Shown: positions 1-5,578 of the stretch, piece by piece
How the letters are laid out: every line of letters begins with the position of its first letter
Position numbering within the stretch: the stretch's first letter is position 1
Assembly: GCA_012514855.1 (NCBI GenBank)
Contig: JAAYZL010000311.1
Location: 1-6,352 of the forward strand
Length of the DNA: 6,352 bases
Direction: 5' to 3'
Origin: Clostridiales bacterium
GTDB taxonomy: Bacteria > Bacillota_A > Clostridia > Christensenellales > Aristaeellaceae
Position numbers and translations under genes: made by a program
The notes under the pieces: model-generated
Database searches by the model: none
Told to the model about the DNA's origin: nothing
What the model saw: only the letters and a program-made list of their open reading frames with translations

Positions 1-647
1 ACGCACCCGGCGAGCAGCCCCGGCGCGGTCATCGGGAGCGTGATGCTGAAAAACGTCCGCGCGGGCGAAGCGCCCATGTCGCGGCTGGCCTCGACGAGCG
101 CCCAGTCCATCTTCTCGACCGACGAATACGCGGGCAGTATCACAAATGGCAACAGCGCGTACACCATCCCGAGCAGCACCGCGCCGAACGTGTTCAAGAG
201 CTTCAGCGGCTCCCGAATCGCGCCGATCGACAGAAGCAGCCCGTTCAGCGGCCCGTCGCCCATGAGCAGCATCCGCCAGCCGTACACGCGCACCAGCGCG
301 TTCGTCCAGAACGGCACGATCACGAGCATCAGGAGCGCCCCCCGCCAGCTCTTCTTCGCGCGCGCCATGAAGTAGCCGAACGGGTAGCCGATCAGAAGGC
401 ACACGCCGGTCGTCAGCGCGGCGAGCTTCAGGCTGTTTAACAGCACCTTTCCGTAGCTCGGGTTCAGAATTTTGAGGTAGTTGTCGAGCGTAAACCTCGG
501 GATCACGCCGAGCCCGTCGGGATTGCGCGTCATGAAGCTCAGCCACACGATGTAGCCGAGCGTCACGCCGACGAACAATATCGTCCAAATTGCCATCGGG
601 ACGACGAGCCAGGCCGCTCCGGAGCCCTCGCGTTTTTGCTTTTTCAT
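1..647 (-). CDS. potB: Spermidine/putrescine ABC transporter permease PotB (partial, C-terminus off the left edge)
   Basis: Inner-membrane permease subunit of a polyamine importer; with PotC it would form the channel energised by PotA and fed by the binding protein PotD. The 215 visible codons have no internal stop. They begin MKKQKREGSG, a short basic cytoplasmic tail, followed by hydrophobic segments at about residues 12-38, 68-95, 103-127 and 152-176. The EAA loop that docks on the ATPase is clear: E186-A187-S188, G192, I202 and L204-P205. The stretch ALVRVYGWRMLL in the third segment is typical of PotB/PotH permeases. Family members are about 270-290 residues, so roughly 60-70 C-terminal residues are missing. 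The ATG at 645-647 overlaps the potA stop as ATGA. The nearest Shine-Dalgarno-like GAGG (661-664) is 13 bases away, so translation is probably coupled to potA. Polyamine specificity is inferred from family resemblance and the adjacent PotA-type ATPase. Confidence 0.9.
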   Translation of the reverse strand, partial: MKKQKREGSGAAWLVVPMAIWTILFVGVTLGYIVWLSFMTRNPDGLGVIPRFTLDNYLKILNPSYGKVLLNSLKLAALTTGVCLLIGYPFGYFMARAKKSWRGALLMLVIVPFWTNALVRVYGWRMLLMGDGPLNGLLLSIGAIREPLKLLNTFGAVLLGMVYALLPFVILPAYSSVEKMDWALVEASRDMGASPARTFFSITLPMTAPGLLAGC

Positions 648-1705
648 CGGACAAGCGCCGCCTCGCCGCGATTCCACACCATGAACGCCTGTTCGCCCTC
701 GGCGATCCTGTCCTCGGACGCGGACTGCTGGATCGCGAGCACCTCCTGCCCGCCCGGGAGCTCCACGATCTCGCGGATCGACCCGCCCGCATAGTGGCGC
801 GATTTCAGGACGCCCGGCAAAAAGCACTCGCCGGTCGGCTGGCGCAGCAGCCGTATGCGCTCGATCCGGAGGCACAGGCTGACCCTGTCGCCGGGTTTTA
901 GGGGGAAGCCGGGTTTCCGGCCGGGGAAGCGCCGTCCGAAGTAGTTCAATACCGGCGCGCCGTCGGCGAGCGTGCCCTCGACCGCGCAGTCGAGGAAGTT
1001 CGACTGGCCGATGAAGCCCGCCGCGAAGCGCGTCGCCGGGCGCTCGTAGATGTCCTCCGGCGCGCCGACCTGCTCGAACCGGCCGTCTCGCATGATCGCG
1101 ATGCGGTCGGACATGTTCAGCGCCTCCTCCTGGTCGTGCGTTATGTAGAGGAACGCGATGCCGAGCCGCTTCTGGATGTCCTTCAATTCGCGCTGCATCT
1201 GCTGTCGGAGCTTCAAGTCCAGCGCGCCGAGCGGCTCGTCGAGCAGGAGCAGCTTCGGGTTCAAGACGACCGAGCGCGCGATCGCGACCCGCTGCCGCTG
1301 CCCGCCGGAGAGCTGCGAGGGCATCCGCCTTTCAAAGCCCTCGAGCGCGACGAGCGACAGCATCTCCCGCACCCGCGCATGCCACGCGCCCTTTCGCTCG
1401 CCGCGCACGCGCAGCCCGTAGGAGATGTTCTTCTCGACGCTCATGTGCGGGAACAGCGCGTAGCTCTGGAACACCGTGTTCACGTCGCGCTTCTCCGGCG
1501 GGAGGCCGGTGATGTCGCGGCCGTTGAGGAGAACGGCCCCCTCGTCCGGCGCGGTCAGCCCGGCGACGATGCGAAGCGTCGTCGTCTTTCCGCAGCCCGA
1601 AGGCCCGAGCAGCGTCACAAACTCGCCCGCGCCGACGGCGAGCTCGATGCCGTTCAGCACCGGCGCGCCGTCGAACGATTTCCTTAGCCCGCGAAGTTCA
1701 AGCAT
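644..1705 (-). CDS. potA: Spermidine/putrescine ABC transporter ATP-binding protein PotA
   Basis: Cytoplasmic ATPase that powers polyamine import; 353 residues, near the usual PotA length. All ABC motifs are present in order: Walker A GPSGCGKT (34-41), Q-loop Q80 inside VNTVFQSYALFPHM (a characteristic PotA stretch), signature LSGGQ (132-136), Walker B LLLLDEP (152-158) and switch histidine H190 in ITHDQEEAL. A C-terminal TOBE-type regulatory domain occupies about residues 235-350; where related proteins usually show an R-P-E motif, this one reads LRIERI (279-284). The ATG at 1703-1705 was chosen because it begins MLELRGLRKSF, the normal family N-terminus, and has AAAGG (1714-1718) 8 bases upstream. 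The frame stays open back to an ATG at 1865-1867, but that extension crosses the apparent terminator and promoter and resembles no ABC ATPase. It is the first gene of its unit and overlaps potB by 4 bases. Substrate could be another compound of the same family (for example putrescine only). Confidence 0.94.
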   Translation of the reverse strand: MLELRGLRKSFDGAPVLNGIELAVGAGEFVTLLGPSGCGKTTTLRIVAGLTAPDEGAVLLNGRDITGLPPEKRDVNTVFQSYALFPHMSVEKNISYGLRVRGERKGAWHARVREMLSLVALEGFERRMPSQLSGGQRQRVAIARSVVLNPKLLLLDEPLGALDLKLRQQMQRELKDIQKRLGIAFLYITHDQEEALNMSDRIAIMRDGRFEQVGAPEDIYERPATRFAAGFIGQSNFLDCAVEGTLADGAPVLNYFGRRFPGRKPGFPLKPGDRVSLCLRIERIRLLRQPTGECFLPGVLKSRHYAGGSIREIVELPGGQEVLAIQQSASEDRIAEGEQAFMVWNRGEAALVR

Positions 1706-1713
1706 GAAGTGCG

Positions 1714-1720
1714 CCTTTCG
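1714..1720 (-). promoter_or_regulatory. Ribosome binding site of potA
   Basis: The minus strand reads CGAAAGG here, 8 bases before the ATG at 1705. It supports the short start of potA over the in-frame upstream ATG at 1867. Confidence 0.6.
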
Positions 1721-1745
1721 TTGGAAACTCTGTAAATATATACCC

Positions 1746-1774
1746 AATATATCGCGATTTTCACCGTTCCGCAA
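1746..1774 (-). promoter_or_regulatory. Candidate sigma-A-type promoter for potAB
   Basis: On the minus strand TTGCGG (1769-1774) could be the -35 box and TATATT (1746-1751) the -10 box, separated by exactly 17 bases, which is the optimal spacing. Transcription would start near 1739 and give a leader of about 34 bases containing the potA ribosome binding site. It lies just downstream of the apparent terminator, where a promoter for a new unit is expected. A second TATATT at 1735-1740 is an alternative -10 box but lacks a good -35 partner. I see no clear operator repeat over the promoter. Confidence 0.45.
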
Positions 1775-1781
1775 GTGAAGT

Positions 1782-1811
1782 TTGGTAAAGAAGAACCCCC
1801 TGAAGAGGGGG
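1782..1811 (-). terminator. Probable intrinsic terminator of the hprK-pepT unit
   Basis: On the minus strand CCCCCT (1811-1806) pairs perfectly with AGGGGG (1801-1796) around a four-base CTTC loop. It is followed at once by TTCTTCTTTACC, 8 T in 12 bases. The tail is interrupted by C and the stem is only 6 bp, so efficiency may be moderate. The plus-strand side has no T tract, so it should act only on leftward transcription. It lies about 110 bases after the pepT stop and some 20 bases before the potA -35 box. Confidence 0.55.
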
Positions 1812-1847
1812 CGGAGACAATCAACAAAATATCGCCGGCCGGCCCAT

Positions 1848-1886
1848 AAAATCAAATTCAGCGACATGCGCGGTGAATTTGATTTT
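1848..1886 (-). repeat. 13-bp perfect inverted repeat (AT-rich hairpin A) downstream of pepT
   Basis: AAAATCAAATTCA at 1848-1860 is the exact reverse complement of 1874-1886, with a 13-base GC-rich spacer (1861-1873). Inside the spacer GCG (1861-1863) can pair with CGC (1869-1871). In the leftward transcript the 3' arm ends in four U and is followed by AUGGG, so it could be a weak terminator or a 3'-end stabilising stem. The symmetry would also fit a DNA-binding site or a dispersed intergenic repeat. Its role is not decided by the sequence. Confidence 0.6.
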
Positions 1887-1909
1887 TACGGAGCGGAGCG
1901 GAGTAAAAA
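1883..1909 (-). repeat. 7-bp inverted repeat (hairpin B) overlapping hairpin A
   Basis: TTTTTAC at 1883-1889 and GTAAAAA at 1903-1909 are perfect reverse complements around a 13-base spacer. On the plus strand the spacer is built of GGAGC units (GGAGC GGAGC GGA, 1890-1902). The arm at 1883-1886 is also part of hairpin A, so both stems cannot be fully formed in the same RNA. It begins 13 bases after the pepT stop codon. Confidence 0.5.
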
Positions 1910-1921
1910 CAGTTCCTACAG

Positions 1922-3127
1922 TCAGGATCGCGCGCGGACGAGCTCGACGAGCGTTTTTACCATTTGGTCCATGTCCTCGACGGCGATCAGCTCGTGCCGG
2001 CTGTGGAAGTTCATGCCGCCGGTCGCGAGGTTCGGGCACGGGAGCCCCATGAACGACAGGCGGCTGCCGTCGGTGCCACCGCGGATCGGCTCGTGGAACG
2101 GTTCGACGCCCGCGGCGCTGTACGCGTCCTCCGCGCGGCGGACGACGTGCATGTGGTCCTTCAGCACCTCGAACATGTTGAAATACGAATCGACGAGCTG
2201 CAGCTCGACCGTGCCCGCGCCGTACTTTTCGTTTAGCGCCGCCGCGATGTCCGCCATCCTCTGCTTGCGCATCTCGAACCTCTGGCGGTCGTGGTCGCGC
2301 AGGATGTAGTGCATCGTCGCGAGCTCCACCGTGCCCGTGATCTCGGTCAGGTGCTGGAAGCCCTCGTAGCCCTCGGTGTCCGCCGGAGTCTCGCCGGGGG
2401 GCAGCAGCGCGGAGAGCTCGCAGGCGACGAGGTTCGCGTTCAGCATGCGCCCCTTCGCGGAGCCGGGATGGATACTGACGCCGTGAATCCTGATGATCGC
2501 CGAGGCAGCGTTGAAGTTCTCGAACTCGATCGAGCCGACGTCGCCGCCGTCGACGGTGTACGCGAACTCCGCGCCGAAGCCCCGTACGTCGAACAGGTCC
2601 GCGCCGCGGCCGATCTCCTCGTCCGGCGTGAACGCGACCTTGACGGGGCCGTGGAGGATCGAGGGATCGCTTTGCAGCGCCTCGAGCGCCGTCATGATCT
2701 CGGCGACGCCCGCCTTGTCGTCCGCGCCGAGCAGCGTCCTCCCGTCGGTCACGACGAGCGTCTTGCCCTCGCGCTTCCGAAGCCCCGGATATTTTTCGGG
2801 CGTCAATACGTCGCCGTTTTCGAGCGTCAGCGGGCCTCCGGCGTACTCGACGAGCCGGGGTTTCACCGGGTGGCTCGGCACGACGTCGACGACGTCCATG
2901 TGCGCGATCAGCCCGACCGCAACCCGCTCCCCGCAGTTCGCAGGGAGGCTCGCGTACACGTAGCCGTGCCTGTCGGCGCGCGCGTCGGGAAGCCCGAGCG
3001 CCTTCAGGTCCCTGACGAGCCTGTCCGCGAGCGCGAGCTGCTTTTCGGTGCTCGGGCACGCCTTGCTCTTCGCGTCGGACGCGGTGTCAAACCGGGTGTA
3101 TTCGATCAGCCGTTCGTGGGCGCGCAT
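1922..3127 (-). CDS. pepT: Peptidase T (tripeptide aminopeptidase, M20B zinc metallopeptidase)
   Basis: Cytoplasmic di-zinc aminopeptidase that removes the N-terminal residue of tripeptides. Its 401 residues fit the usual length of just over 400. The di-metal site of the family is complete: H76 and D78 in IAHMDVVD, bridging D136 in LLGADDKAG, catalytic E170 and ligand E171 in TPDEE, D193 in YTVDGG, and H378 in FHSRHEL. The family stretches EFENFNAAS (201-209), TEGYEGF (251-257) and PIRGGTDGSRLSFMGLPCPN (347-366) are intact, the last around the substrate-binding part. A lid/dimerisation domain would lie at about 210-320. There is no signal peptide. The ATG at 3125-3127 has a perfect AGGAGG (3134-3139) 6 bases upstream. 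It begins 22 bases after the DUF1846 stop and is the last gene of the unit. No broken or missing key residue is seen. Confidence 0.96.
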   Translation of the reverse strand: MRAHERLIEYTRFDTASDAKSKACPSTEKQLALADRLVRDLKALGLPDARADRHGYVYASLPANCGERVAVGLIAHMDVVDVVPSHPVKPRLVEYAGGPLTLENGDVLTPEKYPGLRKREGKTLVVTDGRTLLGADDKAGVAEIMTALEALQSDPSILHGPVKVAFTPDEEIGRGADLFDVRGFGAEFAYTVDGGDVGSIEFENFNAASAIIRIHGVSIHPGSAKGRMLNANLVACELSALLPPGETPADTEGYEGFQHLTEITGTVELATMHYILRDHDRQRFEMRKQRMADIAAALNEKYGAGTVELQLVDSYFNMFEVLKDHMHVVRRAEDAYSAAGVEPFHEPIRGGTDGSRLSFMGLPCPNLATGGMNFHSRHELIAVEDMDQMVKTLVELVRARS

Positions 3128-3133
3128 GAAAAT

Positions 3134-3139
3134 CCTCCT
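3134..3139 (-). promoter_or_regulatory. Consensus ribosome binding site of pepT
   Basis: The minus strand carries a perfect AGGAGG six bases before the pepT ATG. It is the strongest ribosome binding site in the window, suggesting pepT is translated independently of the gene ahead rather than by coupling. Confidence 0.8.
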
Positions 3140-3149
3140 AAATCGGCGT

Positions 3150-4631
3150 TCAGCGGTAGTACAGCCGCTGCTGCGTCTCGCGCTTGGGTTCGCAGGTCAG
3201 GTTGACGCCGAGCCGCCGGAACACATCCTCGTCGACCGGCGAGAGCAATACGCTCGCGTGCGCCTCGAGGCCCGAGAGGCTCGGAAGCTGCGCGATCGCC
3301 CGCGCCGCGTGTTCGTCGTCCGCCGCGCAGATCGACAGCGCGACGAGTACCTCGTCGGTGTGCAGCCGCGGGTTGCGGTTGCCGAGCGACTCGACCTTCA
3401 GCCGCTGGATCGGCTCGATGATCCGCTTCGAGATCAGCTTGATCTCGTCCGGGATGCCGGCGAGCACCTTCAGGACGTTCAGGAGCAGCGCGCTCGAAGC
3501 GCCGAGCAGATCGGACGTCTTTCCGGTGATGACGGTTCCGTCCTGCAGCTCCATCGCGGCGGCGGGCTTGCCGGTCTCGCGCTCGAGCCGGTTGGCTTCC
3601 CTGGCGGCGGCCCTGTCCTCCGGGGACACGCCCGCCTGCTCCATCAGTATCTCGATCTTTCCGACCGCTTCGCCGTCGCGCAGCCCGCGCAGCTTCGCGC
3701 AGCCCTCGCCGAAGTACCGGCGCACGATTTCGCGCCGCGACGCCTCCGAGCAAACGGCGTTGTCGGTGATGCAGAAGCCCGCCATGTTGACGCCCATGTC
3801 CGTCGGCGACTGGTACGGCGATTTCCCCTGTATCCGCTCGAAGATCGCCTTGAGCACCGGGAAGATCTCGACGTCGCGGTTGTAGTTGACCGCGAGCGCG
3901 CCGTACGCCTCGAGGTGGTAGGGGTCGATCATGTTGACGTCGGCGAGATCCGCCGTCGCGGCCTCGTAGGCGAGGTTCACCGGGTGCTTGAGCGGCAGAT
4001 TCCAGATCGGGAACGTCTCGAACTTCGCGTAGCCCGCCCGGACGCCGCGCCTGTGCTCGTGGTAGAGCTGGCTTAAGCACGTGGCCATCTTGCCGGAGCC
4101 GGGGCCCGGCGCGGTGACGACGACGAGTTCGCGCCCGGTCTCGATGTAATCGTTGCGGCCGTAGCCGTCGTCGCTGACGATCAGCTTCAGGTTCGCCGGG
4201 TAGCCGTCGATCGCGTAGTGGCGGAACACGCGCACGCCCTGGTCCTCGAGCCGCCGCTTGTACGCCTCCGCCGTCTGCCCGCCGAAGCGCGTGATGACGA
4301 CGCTGCCGACGTACAGCCCCGCCTCGCGGAACGCGTCGATGAGCCGGAGCGTCTCCGAGTCGTAGCCAATGCCGAGGTCGCCGCGCAGCTTGTTCGTCTC
4401 GATGTCCTGCGCGTTGAGGGCGATGACGACCTCCGCGCGGTCGGCGAGGGTCTTGAGCATCCGGAGCTTGCTGTCCGGATGAAAGCCCGGCAGCACGCGC
4501 GAGGCGTGGTGGTCGTCGAACAGCTTTCCGCCGAACTCCAGATACAGCTTGCCCCCGAACTGCTCGATCCTCTCGCGGATGCGCTCCGACTGCAGCCGTA
4601 TGTACTGCGTGTTGTCAAATCCCGGCTTCAT
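3150..4631 (-). CDS. DUF1846 family protein of unknown function
   Basis: Recognised as a DUF1846 family member, common in Bacillota and Actinobacteria; I know of no established reaction. The 493 residues match the family's usual length of about 495-500. Conserved-looking stretches are LYLEFGGKLFDDHHASRVLPG (around 29-49), VVIALNAQDIETNKLRGDLGI (around 68-88), VITRFGGQTAEAY (112-124), HYAIDGYPAN (138-147), a glycine-rich TAPGPGSGKMATCLSQLYHE (173-192), YAKFETFPIWNLPLKHPVN (201-219) and SPTDMGVNMAGF (275-286). The glycine-rich loop resembles a P-loop but lacks the first glycine of GxxxxGK and has M after the lysine, so nucleotide binding is only a suggestion. No signal peptide or membrane segment is seen; the protein is probably cytoplasmic. 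The ATG at 4629-4631 has GGGGAGGG (4635-4642) just upstream and lies 17 bases inside the end of the ROK gene, implying coupled translation. The open frame continues upstream but only inside the ROK coding sequence. Confidence 0.9.
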   Translation of the reverse strand: MKPGFDNTQYIRLQSERIRERIEQFGGKLYLEFGGKLFDDHHASRVLPGFHPDSKLRMLKTLADRAEVVIALNAQDIETNKLRGDLGIGYDSETLRLIDAFREAGLYVGSVVITRFGGQTAEAYKRRLEDQGVRVFRHYAIDGYPANLKLIVSDDGYGRNDYIETGRELVVVTAPGPGSGKMATCLSQLYHEHRRGVRAGYAKFETFPIWNLPLKHPVNLAYEAATADLADVNMIDPYHLEAYGALAVNYNRDVEIFPVLKAIFERIQGKSPYQSPTDMGVNMAGFCITDNAVCSEASRREIVRRYFGEGCAKLRGLRDGEAVGKIEILMEQAGVSPEDRAAAREANRLERETGKPAAAMELQDGTVITGKTSDLLGASSALLLNVLKVLAGIPDEIKLISKRIIEPIQRLKVESLGNRNPRLHTDEVLVALSICAADDEHAARAIAQLPSLSGLEAHASVLLSPVDEDVFRRLGVNLTCEPKRETQQRLYYR

Positions 4632-5577
4632 GCGCCCTCCCCAGCATCGCGGCCCCGATGATGCCCGCGTCGTTGCCCAGGGTCGCGAGCTCCACGCCCG
4701 CGAACGGCATCGAGGTGTAGAAGATGTGCTTCGGCAATTCCTCGCGCACCGCGTCCAGCAGGAATTCCCCGGCGTGGGAGACGCCGCCGCCGAGCACGAA
4801 CACCTCGGGGTCGAGGATGTTGACGAGGCTCGCAAGCCCAACGCACAGGTAATAGACGTACTCGCGGAACACGCCCATGCAGTCCTCGTCGCCGGCCTTC
4901 GCGAGGTCGAGCACGAGCTTTGCCGTCACGCGCGCGGGGTCGCCGTGCGCCGCCGCCGACAGCGCGCAGCCGGGTTTTTTCGCGAGCAGCTCGCCGCCCA
5001 TCCGGATGATCGCCGTCGCGCTCGCGTACTTCTCCCAGCAGCCGCGGTGCCCGCAGTTGCAGGGCTCGCCGCCCGCGACGACGACCATATGGCCAATCTC
5101 GCTGCCGACGCCGTGCGCGCCGGTGAACGCGCGGCGGTTCAACACGATGCCGCCGCCGACGCCGGTGCCCAGCGTGATGAAAACGCTCGAGTCATAGCCC
5201 CTCGACACGCCCGCGACGCTCTCCGCAAGCCCCGCGACCGTCGCGTCGTTGTCGACGAAGACCGGCTTTCCGAGGAAATCCGAGAGCATCCCGGACAGCG
5301 GCACGTCGTGCCAGTGCAAATTGTTGCAGAACGGCACGAGCCCGGTCGACGGGTTCTCGACGCCGGGGATGCCGACGCCGACCGACGCGATCTCGTCCAT
5401 CGAATGCCCGCACTCCGCGACGATGCGCTTCGAGAGCGCCGCCATGTCGCGGATCGTCGCCTCGTGGCCGCGCTCGACGCCCGTCGGGCAGCTCGACTTG
5501 ATCAGAATGTTTCCGCTTTCGTCCACGACGCCGGCCTTGACGCTCATGCCGCCGACGTCCAATCCGATGTAGAGCAT
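4615..5577 (-). CDS. ROK-family sugar kinase, glucokinase-like
   Basis: Probably phosphorylates glucose, or a related hexose or N-acetylhexosamine, with ATP in the cytoplasm; 320 residues, normal for ROK kinases. Visible motifs are the N-terminal phosphate loop DVGGMSVKAGVVD (7-19), catalytic D111 in VDNDATVAGLAE (108-119), the glycine-rich LGTGVGGGIV (136-145), GSEIGH with E160 and H163, and the ROK zinc site CNCGHRGCWE (173-182: C173, C175, C180 with H163). A second glycine loop VLGGGV lies at 261-266. No N-terminal DNA-binding domain is present, so it is a kinase rather than a NagC/Mlc-type repressor. The first loop reads DxGGM where most family members have DxGGT. The ATG at 5575-5577 begins MLYIGLDVGG and has GAGG (5584-5587) 6 bases upstream; the ATG at 5601 would add residues unlike the family. 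It starts 1 base after the hprK stop. The exact sugar cannot be read from the sequence. Confidence 0.9.
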   Translation of the reverse strand: MLYIGLDVGGMSVKAGVVDESGNILIKSSCPTGVERGHEATIRDMAALSKRIVAECGHSMDEIASVGVGIPGVENPSTGLVPFCNNLHWHDVPLSGMLSDFLGKPVFVDNDATVAGLAESVAGVSRGYDSSVFITLGTGVGGGIVLNRRAFTGAHGVGSEIGHMVVVAGGEPCNCGHRGCWEKYASATAIIRMGGELLAKKPGCALSAAAHGDPARVTAKLVLDLAKAGDEDCMGVFREYVYYLCVGLASLVNILDPEVFVLGGGVSHAGEFLLDAVREELPKHIFYTSMPFAGVELATLGNDAGIIGAAMLGRAHEAGI

Positions 5578-5578
5578 G

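Noticed and set aside
1834..1843. 10-base palindrome GCCGGCCGGC in the intergenic region, considered as an operator.
   Set aside because: Such short GC palindromes are expected by chance in DNA of this composition, and it lies between the hairpins and the terminator rather than at the promoter.
1706..1867. In-frame N-terminal extension of potA giving a 407-residue protein from an ATG at 1865-1867.
   Set aside because: It would translate through hairpin A, the apparent terminator and the promoter; the extra 54 residues look unlike any ABC ATPase, and the ATG at 1705 has a ribosome binding site and the normal family N-terminus.
1706..1921. Possible small RNA, tRNA, riboswitch or small protein gene in the intergenic region.
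   Set aside because: No cloverleaf, known riboswitch core or short frame with a start and ribosome binding site was found; the hairpins and promoter account for the visible structure.
1821..3059. A 412-codon minus-strand frame overlapping pepT in another frame.
   Set aside because: It is Arg/Ala-rich low-complexity translation of the shifted pepT sequence; pepT itself has all catalytic residues.
2291..4076. Long plus-strand open frames (about 300 and 340 codons) opposite pepT and the DUF1846 gene, and similar ones opposite the ROK and potA genes.
   Set aside because: They mirror conserved minus-strand genes, their translations are dominated by Arg, Ala, Val and Leu as expected from antisense GC-rich codons, and none shows a recognisable domain or good ribosome binding site.
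4632..4841. Upstream extension of the DUF1846 frame to an ATG at 4841.
   Set aside because: The extra 70 residues are a shifted reading of the ROK gene rich in Ser, Arg and Cys; the ATG at 4631 gives the family-typical length and N-terminus and has a ribosome binding site.
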